This document shows, one piece after another, positions 1-5,568 of a DNA stretch of 8,622 nt (positions within the stretch are counted from its first letter, which is position 1; the number at the start of each line of letters is the position of its first letter). Source of the DNA: Gammaproteobacteria bacterium UBA4475 (lineage in GTDB: Bacteria; Pseudomonadota; Gammaproteobacteria; Pseudomonadales; Azotimanducaceae); contig DGOD01000201.1 in NCBI GenBank assembly GCA_002389265.1, positions 1 to 8,622 on the forward strand. The letters run 5' to 3'. Under the pieces are notes generated by a model. That model saw only the letters and a program-made list of their open reading frames with translations. It had not been told where the DNA came from and made no database searches. Made by a program: the position numbers and the translations under genes.

Positions 1-752
1 TATTCCTTGAGTATGCGTTCAACGCGATCTTCCATATCGCCCTCTAGCAAGACCAACGGCGCTTGCTTCATCGCGGCCTGCAGGGGCAGCGGCAGGCTCA
101 CTCGACCGATAAGCCGACCTTCATCTTCTACAACAACCGGCGATGCCGTCGAACCTGAGCCCAGTTTGAGAAAATCGATCGCCAACAGATTCTCGAAATC
201 GATTTGGCTAGGCTGCGCCTCTATCTGCCGGCCAAACGCCGAACCACGATGGTTGGCCCGCTTTTCAAGATCAACCAGTCTCGTTAAACTCGCCAGCAGG
301 TCAGTTTTGCCATTGCCCGTTTTGCCCCCCAGTATCATCAGCGGCGGTAGTGCGTCGACAACCGTGAGTAAATAGCTGCGTAAGGCCTTATAACCGCCTG
401 GAATTCGGGCTATGTTGTAGCCGCTGGCTCGCAGCCACCCGACAGCCAGCTCGGAACGCTTCCCACCACGAAAACAATACAGTTTAGCGTTAGGATTTTG
501 GTCAATAAAAGTTTGCCAAGCCTGCACGCGGCGCTCACGGATATTACCACTGACCAGCTGGTGGCCCAGCCGTTCGGCGGCCTCGGCACCATCTTGCTTA
601 TAGCAAATACCCACAGACTCCCGTTCCTTGTCATCCATGATCGGTAGATTGATTGCCGTTGGAAAAGCCCCTTGAGCATATTCTACCGCCGCACGTACAT
701 CGATGAGCGGGGTATCTGTTGTGAACAGAGCCTTCAACTCAGCGGGCATCAT
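1..752 (-). CDS. mnmH: tRNA 2-selenouridine (geranyl-2-thiouridine) synthase MnmH/SelU, partial (C-terminus outside window)
   Basis: This enzyme replaces sulfur with selenium, using selenophosphate and passing through a geranylated intermediate, at the wobble 2-thiouridine of Lys, Glu and Gln tRNAs. Read from the minus strand, 250 residues are present and the frame stays open to the window edge, so roughly the last third is missing. The N-terminal rhodanese domain (about residues 8-130) has TPLIDVRA at 14-21 and the active loop CFRGGKRS at 93-100, where C93 aligns with E. coli Cys97. The next domain carries a P-loop, GKTGNGKT at 143-150, followed by the family motif HRGSAFGR at 168-175. The start is one of two adjacent ATGs (752 or 749); an in-frame stop lies about 60 bases upstream, and the first ATG gives an N-terminus close to the E. 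coli one. No strong ribosome site is seen. selD, which makes the selenium donor, is not in the visible neighbourhood. Identification is firm from motif order. Confidence 0.95.
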   Translation of the reverse strand, partial: MMPAELKALFTTDTPLIDVRAAVEYAQGAFPTAINLPIMDDKERESVGICYKQDGAEAAERLGHQLVSGNIRERRVQAWQTFIDQNPNAKLYCFRGGKRSELAVGWLRASGYNIARIPGGYKALRSYLLTVVDALPPLMILGGKTGNGKTDLLASLTRLVDLEKRANHRGSAFGRQIEAQPSQIDFENLLAIDFLKLGSGSTASPVVVEDEGRLIGRVSLPLPLQAAMKQAPLVLLEGDMEDRVERILKE

Positions 753-1134
753 GATGTGATCACTGCGGTAACTGGAGGCTGTGATCCATCCATAGGGTAT
801 TGGCCGAGAGGCTCAGGAGCCTCACAGCTAGCGGCTAAGAAGTCGCTGGCAGTGGCCGCCTTGAATTGAGTCGCATATGAACTAGTGGCCAATAATGGCG
901 CGTCATATCTAACCAGATAACACTTGAGCATAAAGGTCCTTGGGTATTCCAATAGTGGTCGCCAGTCTGGACGTGATCGCAGGGATGAACCGGTGTCGTC
1001 AATCAATGGTCCGGATTGCTGCTGGCATCTAACTCGATCCTGTTGGCGAATAGTAAACCATTGAGTGCCGATGAGGGCATCTTACAGTGAATGGCTCGCA
1101 TCAAGGTGACTGACGAGCAGCGAGTACGAATTTG

Positions 1135-1148
1135 AAAGGTCTACCTTT
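1135..1148. repeat. Short inverted repeat (AAAGGT-CT-ACCTTT)
   Basis: Two perfect 6-base arms are separated by 2 bases. The spacing is too small for an RNA hairpin, so if it matters it would be as a dimer-binding DNA site. It lies in the non-coding spacer between mnmH and the zinc-ribbon gene, and chance occurrence is quite possible. Confidence 0.3.
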
Positions 1149-1289
1149 AACAGCGCTGGTGGTTGGTGACGGATACCATGGATAGACCCAATGTCAGCAC
1201 TCAAGTCGCGGAGTGTTTGAGACGGATGGCAGCGAGGGCGGGAATAGTGGCTGGCGCTAAGCCGCATTATACAATTTAACATAATATTG

Positions 1290-1303
1290 ATTATGCGCAT
1301 AAT
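1290..1303. repeat. Perfect 14-base palindrome in A+T-rich spacer (operator-like)
   Basis: ATTATGCGCATAAT reads identically on both strands with no central spacer. It sits in the A+T-rich part of the spacer (1262-1345), where a promoter would be expected. A perfect palindrome of this size in such a setting is typical of a site bound by a symmetric regulator dimer. I do not recognise the regulator, and no regulator gene is visible in the window. Confidence 0.4.
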
Positions 1304-1443
1304 TGAGTCGGCGATATAAATCAAAAATTTGGCTTTAGGACTCATCTCGTTAGTGAATATTAAACCAACAGATTCTTTTGTCGCCTGGAGGATCTGTTCA
1401 GCCTAGCAACCATACACAAGCATTACATTAATCCGGGTGAATA

Positions 1444-1471
1444 TAGATTATTCTAACTGAGTGGGTATACT
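1444..1471 (+). promoter_or_regulatory. Candidate sigma-70 promoter for the zinc-ribbon gene
   Basis: The -10 element TATACT (1466-1471) matches consensus at 5 of 6 positions. The best -35 at 16-base spacing is TAGATT (1444-1449), only 3 of 6. Transcription would begin near 1478, leaving a leader of about 90 bases before the ATG at 1569. The weak -35 together with the palindrome at the predicted start suggests regulated rather than strong constitutive expression. Confidence 0.4.
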
Positions 1472-1475
1472 TTTG

Positions 1476-1488
1476 AATGACGGTCATT
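1476..1488. promoter_or_regulatory. Operator-like inverted repeat AATGAC-G-GTCATT
   Basis: A perfect palindrome with 6-base arms around one central base lies just downstream of the TATACT -10 element, over the predicted transcription start of the zinc-ribbon gene. That position is classical for repression. The TGAC-N-GTCA core resembles sites bound by GntR- or TetR-type dimers, but no specific regulator can be named from the sequence. Confidence 0.4.
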
Positions 1489-1505
1489 AACCAAAACGTA
1501 CCCAA

Positions 1506-1524
1506 CCATTACCCACCCATTACC
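1506..1524. repeat. Direct repeat CCATTACC, two copies 11 bases apart
   Basis: CCATTACC occurs at 1506-1513 and 1517-1524 in the leader of the zinc-ribbon gene. The 11-base period is about one helical turn, so two protein monomers could bind the same face of the DNA. The copies are short and could be chance. Confidence 0.3.
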
Positions 1525-1568
1525 TACACATCGAACAACCCTCAAAATCACAAAAAAGGTAGAGAGAT

Positions 1569-1940
1569 ATGGAATGTCCCAAGTGCCACGCCGCCATGGA
1601 AGAAGTAACTTACGGTCGGAACATGACCATTGACCGCTGCACGAACTGCAAAGGTATCTGGTTCGATTTAGGCGAAGCTGAAGCCCTCAAAGACAAATGG
1701 ATGTCTGAATTTCTAGACAGTGGCGACACAGACATCGGCAAAGAGTATAACAAGATTGAAGACGTGAATTGCCCACGGTGCAGCAAGCTCATGCAGAAGG
1801 TCTCAGACCCTAAGCAACCCCATATTTGGTATGAAGTCTGTGACGACCACGGTATGTATTTTGATGCCGGCGAATTCACCGATTATAAGTATGAAACCAT
1901 ACTCGATAAATTTCGTGACTTGATCACTGGTAAACGCTAA
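1569..1940 (+). CDS. Small protein with two tandem TFIIB-type zinc ribbons
   Basis: This 123-residue protein of unknown function consists of two similar zinc-ribbon units joined by an acidic linker. The first has C3, C6, C24 and C27 and ends in CKGIWFDLGE (27-36). The second has C68 and C71, then C91 and H94 in CDDHGMYFDAGEF (91-103), so its fourth ligand is His instead of Cys. The pattern of two CxxC knuckles followed by an aromatic-Asp-x-Gly-Glu tail is that of the zf-TFIIB-like family, small soluble proteins whose role is mostly unknown; nucleic-acid or protein binding is only an inference. The start has a good ribosome site, AAGGT at 1556-1560, eight bases before ATG. The gene stands alone, with a long leader and large spacers on both sides, which suggests its own regulated promoter. 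Coding status is very likely; function is open. Confidence 0.9.
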   Translation: MECPKCHAAMEEVTYGRNMTIDRCTNCKGIWFDLGEAEALKDKWMSEFLDSGDTDIGKEYNKIEDVNCPRCSKLMQKVSDPKQPHIWYEVCDDHGMYFDAGEFTDYKYETILDKFRDLITGKR

Positions 1941-2007
1941 TCACCCTCGACGTTTGCCTTGTTCAGGGTGTACGGGACTCTAGGCCCATCACCAGGCGCT
2001 TGTCCTT

Positions 2008-2029
2008 TTGTCCTCGAGTTGTCCTCGAG
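2008..2029. repeat. Perfect tandem duplication of TTGTCCTCGAG
   Basis: The 11-base unit TTGTCCTCGAG is present twice with no gap (2008-2018 and 2019-2029), and a partial copy TTGTCC begins at 2000. Each unit contains the palindrome CTCGAG. The arrangement looks like a recent slippage duplication in the spacer after the zinc-ribbon gene. Confidence 0.6.
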
Positions 2030-2038
2030 GTAACATTT
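2012..2038 (+). terminator. Possible terminator hairpin after the zinc-ribbon gene
   Basis: CCTCGAG (2012-2018) pairs with CTCGAGG (2024-2030) across a 5-base loop, giving a 7-bp G+C-rich stem created by the tandem repeat. It is followed by TAACATTT, a poor U tract. It lies about 70 bases past the zinc-ribbon stop and could end that transcript, but the weak tail makes this uncertain. Confidence 0.3.
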
Positions 2039-2083
2039 TGCGGGTGAAGCGCTGACCGAGCATGCTGCAAGCCTGTTCTCTAA

Positions 2084-2117
2084 GCCTGCTGGCCACCAAC
2101 CAAGCTAGCCAGCAGGC
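2084..2117. repeat. Perfect 10-bp hairpin between the zinc-ribbon gene and xthA
   Basis: GCCTGCTGGC (2084-2093) is exactly complementary to GCCAGCAGGC (2108-2117), with a 14-base loop. The stem is G+C-rich and would fold firmly in RNA or single-stranded DNA. Neither strand has a T run after the stem, so it is not a standard intrinsic terminator. It lies about 70 bases upstream of xthA and could be a terminator of another kind, a leader structure or a small repeated extragenic element. Confidence 0.55.
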
Positions 2118-2185
2118 AGTAACGCTGATACTGTTAATAAGGACAGCGGCCCCGCCGGATTCACCCACTAAAGACCCGATCTCAT

Positions 2186-3013
2186 ATGCGCATAGCTTCC
2201 TTTAACGTCAACAGCCTTCGGGTTCGACTGCACCAGTTGCAAACCCTGATTAATACTCATTCTCCCGACATCATTGGCTTGCAAGAGACCAAGGTTACTG
2301 ACGCAGACTTTCCCTTAGAGGCCATTAACGCCATGGGTTACCACGCGGTGTTTCACGGTCAGAAAAGCCATCACGGTGTCGCGTTGCTCTCGCGCAAACC
2401 GGCCATCAATCCTGTCTGTGGCTTTAGTACGGACGACGATGAGAGTCAGCGCCGCTTTGTCAGCGGCCAATTCGCACTGGCCGACGGCCGCCTTTTGACG
2501 GTGATGAACGGTTACTTTCCCCAAGGCGAAAATCGTAACCATGCCACCAAGTTTCCAAATAAGCGCGATTTCTATGCCCATTTGGCCGAATTACTCGCCC
2601 GCCACTATGACCCTGAACAACCGCTGATTTTGATGGGTGATATGAACATCGCGCCCAGCGATCTGGACATCGGCATTGGCGCGCCGAACGCAAAACGTTG
2701 GTTGCGCGAGGGGAAATGTTGCTTTCTACCGGAAGAGCGTGAATGGCTAATGCAGATAATGAACTGGGGAATGGTAGATACCTACCGTAAACTCAAGCCA
2801 TTAGCGGATGACACCTATAGTTGGTTCGACTATCGCAGTCGTGGTTTTGAGGCGGAACCAAAACGCGGTCTGCGGATTGATCTGATCTTGGCATCTAAGG
2901 GTCTGGCGGCCGCGACGACTGACGCCGGCATCGACTATGAAGTGCGCGGTATGGAAAAACCCTCGGACCACTGCCCGATCTGGGCTGACTTCGCCATTGA
3001 GCTCATGGTTTGA
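2186..3013 (+). CDS. xthA: Exodeoxyribonuclease III (apurinic/apyrimidinic endonuclease)
   Basis: This Mg-dependent cytoplasmic enzyme cuts DNA 5' to abasic sites, removes blocked 3' ends and degrades DNA 3' to 5' in base-excision repair. The 275-residue product is close to E. coli ExoIII (268). The exonuclease-endonuclease-phosphatase fold residues are present at nearly the same numbers: N7 in ASFN, E34 in LQETK, Y109 in NGYFPQG, D151 and N153 in GDMN, D231 in RIDL, and D260-H261 in SDHCP. The start gives the canonical N-terminus MRIASFN, although no good Shine-Dalgarno site precedes it (only AAAG-like bases), so translation initiation may be weak or use the leader structure. It stands alone and is convergent with the yceI-like gene, whose end is 35 bases away. 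Identification is firm. Confidence 0.97.
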   Translation: MRIASFNVNSLRVRLHQLQTLINTHSPDIIGLQETKVTDADFPLEAINAMGYHAVFHGQKSHHGVALLSRKPAINPVCGFSTDDDESQRRFVSGQFALADGRLLTVMNGYFPQGENRNHATKFPNKRDFYAHLAELLARHYDPEQPLILMGDMNIAPSDLDIGIGAPNAKRWLREGKCCFLPEEREWLMQIMNWGMVDTYRKLKPLADDTYSWFDYRSRGFEAEPKRGLRIDLILASKGLAAATTDAGIDYEVRGMEKPSDHCPIWADFAIELMV

Positions 3014-3048
3014 CTCGCTCTAAGGCTCACGTCCAGCCCGCTCACGGC

Positions 3049-3684
3049 TTATTCAGCTTGTCGAAACACCAAGCTGAAGCTGACGGGTACAACCGGGGTA
3101 ATCGATTGTAAACTGGCAATCTCCCGTAGCGCTTCGATGCCACCTGTTAGTCCAAAGTCAGCGGCGTTGATCATCAGCGGCTTGATGCTACTGACCTGAA
3201 AGGCCTGCTCAGACAGCCTGAAAAGCCTGACAGCAACAGTTTTTGTGGCCTCAACACCATGAAGTCCGAGGTTGAATGTCAGATCCATCTGCAAATATTC
3301 ACCTGCCGAAAGTGTCAGCATAGGCGCTAAGTCGAGGCTCGAGGTTATCGTTGCCGCTGGAAACTCACTGGTGATTAATAGTAGGTTGCGGATGCGCTCG
3401 TTGCGCACGGGAATCAGGGTCTCGACGCTATCAAGGTCGATGTAGACGGTTGCACCGCCGCCCTTCTCAACTGACCCGCGCAGGCTCTTAAAAGTATGGG
3501 CTTCAGCGATCGCATTGTTCTTGATCGACACGAAGTTCAGACTGGAGGGCCCGCTTTCCAGGATCCAGTCAGCACGCGCCTGCCCAGAGACCATCAGTGC
3601 CAAGGTCACCATCATTAATGCACATCGACGCCAGGCGTCAAATCTGATTCCAGCGTTAATCATACTGTTTTGAAAAAGAGACAT
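3049..3684 (-). CDS. Secreted YceI-like domain protein
   Basis: This is a predicted periplasmic protein with a YceI-like lipid-binding beta-barrel domain; members of this family carry isoprenoids or other lipids, and the specific ligand here is unknown. From the chosen ATG it has 211 residues. Residues 1-38 form a signal peptide: two arginines at 19-20, a hydrophobic core (CALMMVTLALMV, 21-32) and an A-R-A end, with predicted cleavage before D39. The YceI pattern follows: a Ser-Leu-Asn-Phe strand near the start, LRGSVEKGGG, then IDLDSVET and RNERIRN, which match the family's conserved SVxT and R-rich region. The start at 3684 is preferred because AGGA lies 10 bases upstream and the signal peptide begins properly; an earlier in-frame ATG at 3729, overlapping the vanZ stop, is an alternative. 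It is the last gene of the pyrF-vanZ-yceI run. Confidence 0.85.
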   Translation of the reverse strand: MSLFQNSMINAGIRFDAWRRCALMMVTLALMVSGQARADWILESGPSSLNFVSIKNNAIAEAHTFKSLRGSVEKGGGATVYIDLDSVETLIPVRNERIRNLLLITSEFPAATITSSLDLAPMLTLSAGEYLQMDLTFNLGLHGVEATKTVAVRLFRLSEQAFQVSSIKPLMINAADFGLTGGIEALREIASLQSITPVVPVSFSLVFRQAE

Positions 3685-3721
3685 ATGTACTTCGTCCTGC
3701 AGGTGAGTGAGGTAATAAGTT

Positions 3722-4090
3722 TTAATCATAAGGACTCAATGATCTGAGCATAGGCATTTTCGCGACTTGGGGCCGGAGTACCAAATAAGTACTGACTCCC
3801 AAGGCATCGGCCGCAAGATCCTGTAACTCGAAACTACGATAACCCGTAAACCACTGAGCGACTTCGATGCCTAGGCCAAACAACACCAAACCCACCCACT
3901 TGAGCCAATAACCCCGGACAGCATAGTCGAGCAAGAACGCCAGGACCAGAAAAGCCATAAAATGACTGGCTTTGTCCCACAGCATTTCGGTACCCGCTAG
4001 CTGCGAACGAGATAGCGTCAAACCACAAACCACGAGCACTGCCTGCAGAAATACCAGCTTGAAGCCGAGGCGCAGGGCCTCTACTTTCAT
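3722..4090 (-). CDS. VanZ-like membrane protein
   Basis: This 122-residue inner-membrane protein has about four hydrophobic segments (roughly 9-26, 43-57, 62-79 and a shorter one at 92-106). It carries the VanZ-family signature: [10 protein letters not shown] (38-47), [15 protein letters not shown] (74-88) and DLAADALGV (91-99). VanZ homologues affect low-level teicoplanin resistance in enterococci, but in Gram-negative bacteria their role is unknown, so no drug-resistance function is claimed. Its ATG overlaps the pyrF stop by four bases (ATGA), with AGGA ten bases upstream, so translation is probably coupled to pyrF. It is followed directly by the yceI-like gene. Family assignment is firm; function is open. 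Confidence 0.88.
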   Translation of the reverse strand: MKVEALRLGFKLVFLQAVLVVCGLTLSRSQLAGTEMLWDKASHFMAFLVLAFLLDYAVRGYWLKWVGLVLFGLGIEVAQWFTGYRSFELQDLAADALGVSTYLVLRPQVAKMPMLRSLSPYD

Positions 4091-4902
4091 TGCGAGCTAT
4101 TCCTGTATCGGTTGATCTCCTGCCGCGTGGTGGTGGCTGCAGCCCGAGCGGCGTCAGCAAAATCTTCGTCGCTAGAGGCATAAATGACCGCCCGTGACGA
4201 GCTGATGATCATCATCCCACCCTGCCCCGCGGTCATTAACGCCTCGACATCACCACCTTGGGCCCCGACCCCAGGCACTAAAAACGGCATATCACCGCTG
4301 ATAGTACGGATTCTGGCCAGTTCTTCTGGCTGGGTTGCCCCGGTCACGAGACCAATATTGCCAAATTGATTCCAGCGACCCGCAGCCTCCTCGGCGACAT
4401 ATTCAAAGACTCGCCGGCCATCGTTTAAGGTCAGATTTTGAATATCCGCGCCACCGGGATTTGAAGTCCGGCACAAGATAAACACGCCTTTATCCTTGTA
4501 TTCAAGATACGGCACCATGGAGTCATAACCCATATAGGGGTTGACGGTCACCGCGTCGGCGCCATAACGCTCAAAGGCTTCCCGCGCATAATGTTCCGCG
4601 GTACTGCCAATGTCGCCACGTTTAGCATCCAGCAGTACCGGTATCTGTAATTCTCGCAGGTAGGCGATGGTGGCCTGTAATTGGTCCTCCGCCGCCTGGC
4701 TGGCGTAGTAGGCAATCTGGGGTTTGAAGCAACACGCTTGGTCAGCGGTGGCATCGATAATGGCTTTATTGAAAGCAAAAATCCCATCGGGCTGAGCTTG
4801 CAGATGGGCAGGCAGCCGTTTTTGGTCAGTATCCAGGCCCACGCAAAGCAAGGACCCGGTCGCCTGTTGTCGCTTAACCACACTTGAGAAGAAGGTTGTC
4901 AT
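4087..4902 (-). CDS. pyrF: Orotidine 5'-phosphate decarboxylase (DAKRGD type, class 2)
   Basis: The enzyme decarboxylates OMP to UMP, the last step of de novo pyrimidine synthesis, in the cytoplasm. The 271-residue TIM barrel contains VGLDTD (21-26), FKPQIAYY (59-66), the catalytic signature [11 protein letters not shown] (92-102) with D92, K94 and D97, the loop PGVGAQGG (210-217) and the phosphate-binding SSSRA with R237. The DAKRGD form and the length mark the longer class 2 subfamily rather than the E. coli type, which has a DLKFHD-like motif and about 245 residues. The start ATG follows AGGAG at a long 13-base spacing. It heads a minus-strand operon with vanZ (4-base overlap) and the yceI-like gene, and is divergent from the PilZ gene. 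Confidence 0.96.
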   Translation of the reverse strand: MTTFFSSVVKRQQATGSLLCVGLDTDQKRLPAHLQAQPDGIFAFNKAIIDATADQACCFKPQIAYYASQAAEDQLQATIAYLRELQIPVLLDAKRGDIGSTAEHYAREAFERYGADAVTVNPYMGYDSMVPYLEYKDKGVFILCRTSNPGGADIQNLTLNDGRRVFEYVAEEAAGRWNQFGNIGLVTGATQPEELARIRTISGDMPFLVPGVGAQGGDVEALMTAGQGGMMIISSSRAVIYASSDEDFADAARAAATTTRQEINRYRNSSQ

Positions 4903-4976
4903 AAAATTCGGGATGCTCCTGATGGGTCCGTATCAGAGTGTCAATTTACGTCAGTCTTGGCAAAATTCGTCAGGCC

Positions 4977-4982
4977 AGTATA
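4977..4982 (-). promoter_or_regulatory. Candidate -10 element of the pyrF operon promoter
   Basis: TATACT on the minus strand lies about 75 bases before the pyrF ATG and would start transcription near 4970. No good -35 hexamer is found at 16-18 bases. A perfect TTGACA also occurs downstream on the same strand in the leader, but with no -10 partner. The placement is tentative. Confidence 0.3.
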
Positions 4983-5059
4983 CGCACCGAGAAGCAGAAA
5001 GCCTACACAAAGAAACGTTAAGCTCCTGAAAAATATGAACAAATGTGATTTTTTCGAGG

Positions 5060-5076
5060 TTGGCACGATCGTCGCT
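5060..5076 (+). promoter_or_regulatory. Sigma-54 (RpoN) promoter ahead of the PilZ gene
   Basis: TTGGCACGATCGTCGCT matches the sigma-54 consensus YTGGCACGRNNNTTGCW at every defined position except one (C for the second T of TTGC). The invariant GG (5062-5063) and GC (5074-5075) are exactly ten bases apart, as required. Transcription would start near 5087, leaving a leader of about 50 bases to the PilZ ATG at 5138, and the site points in that direction. Sigma-54 promoters need an enhancer-binding activator such as a flagellar or pilus regulator; no activator site was identified. Confidence 0.7.
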
Positions 5077-5137
5077 CCGTGAATCAGTGCTACTGCGTTA
5101 TCACGGATGAAAAGACCCACTGACGAAGGAAAAGCTC

Positions 5138-5545
5138 ATGACAACCTCGCTGTTGATGGCTAGAATCACACGCTTTATTGGCATTCGCAAAAGCCAGCTT
5201 CAGACAGCCGCACCGTCGCAACGACGGGAGACTCGGCAGCCTAACCTGAAAAAACTGTTTGTCCAAGTTACCGATTGTCCAGACCCAGACATGACCGGCA
5301 TAACACTCTCCTGTAATACCCGAGAAACCTCGGCTGGCGGCTTACGCATTGTCGCTGGCACCTGCATTCCCATTGGTAGCCGACTGGATTTATGGGTCAA
5401 TATCAGCTCGAGGCCGAGTAAATACTTTGTCACGGGCGAAGTCCGCTGGGTCAGTCCCGCCGCTGGCGATGACTATGATATGGGGATAGAACTCGATGCG
5501 AGCGCAGCCACTGACATCGAAGCCTGGCGAGCGCTTCACGCCTGA
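5138..5545 (+). CDS. PilZ-domain protein (probable cyclic-di-GMP receptor)
   Basis: This 135-residue cytoplasmic protein consists essentially of one PilZ domain, the module that binds cyclic di-GMP and controls motility, pili or exopolysaccharide. An N-terminal basic stretch leads to the RxxxR motif (R29 to R33 in QRRETR), followed by the second motif ETSAGG (63-68), which has Glu where Asp or Asn is usual in [DN]xSxxG. The later strands GEVRWV (100-105) and MGIEL (115-119) fit the barrel's end. The start is supported by AAGGA seven bases before ATG. The gene is single, divergent from pyrF and convergent with cysS (23 bases between their ends). The upstream sigma-54 site suggests expression together with surface-motility genes. 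The output partner is unknown. Confidence 0.9.
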   Translation: MTTSLLMARITRFIGIRKSQLQTAAPSQRRETRQPNLKKLFVQVTDCPDPDMTGITLSCNTRETSAGGLRIVAGTCIPIGSRLDLWVNISSRPSKYFVTGEVRWVSPAAGDDYDMGIELDASAATDIEAWRALHA

Positions 5546-5568
5546 AGCCACCCTGGCGGACGGCACAA

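Larger units (their letters stand above)
753..1440. other. Long spacer upstream of mnmH without a convincing gene
   Basis: I find no protein, tRNA or other RNA gene I can support here. Two short minus-strand reading frames exist (749-1006 and 1082-1345), but neither has a ribosome site, a recognisable motif or protein-like composition. The left half has ordinary base composition and a small stem at 808-823. The stretch 1262-1345 is markedly A+T-rich, typical of a promoter or regulator-binding zone, and contains the palindrome at 1290-1303 and a TATAAT on the minus strand (1271-1266) with no good -35 partner. The promoter of mnmH should lie in this spacer, but I could not place it. The region could also hold a decayed gene or an unrecognised small RNA. 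Confidence 0.5.

Noticed and set aside
808..823. Small hairpin GAGGCT-CAGG-AGCCTC upstream of mnmH
   Set aside because: Six base pairs without a T run; too weak to call as a regulatory element.
749..1006. An 85-codon minus-strand frame whose stop overlaps the mnmH ATG by four bases (ATGA)
   Set aside because: The overlap resembles coupled genes, but the frame has no ribosome site, no recognisable motif and no protein-like pattern; it does not resemble SelD.
1082..1345. An 87-codon minus-strand frame in the spacer
   Set aside because: No ribosome site, no known motif, and its start lies in an A+T-rich promoter-like stretch; likely chance.
1942..1970. CACCCT/AGGGTG inverted repeat just after the zinc-ribbon stop, considered as a terminator
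   Set aside because: Only six base pairs with a 17-base loop and no following T run.
4940..4945. Perfect TTGACA in the pyrF leader considered as the -35
   Set aside because: No -10-like hexamer occurs at 16-18 bases; that position falls on the AGGAG ribosome site instead.
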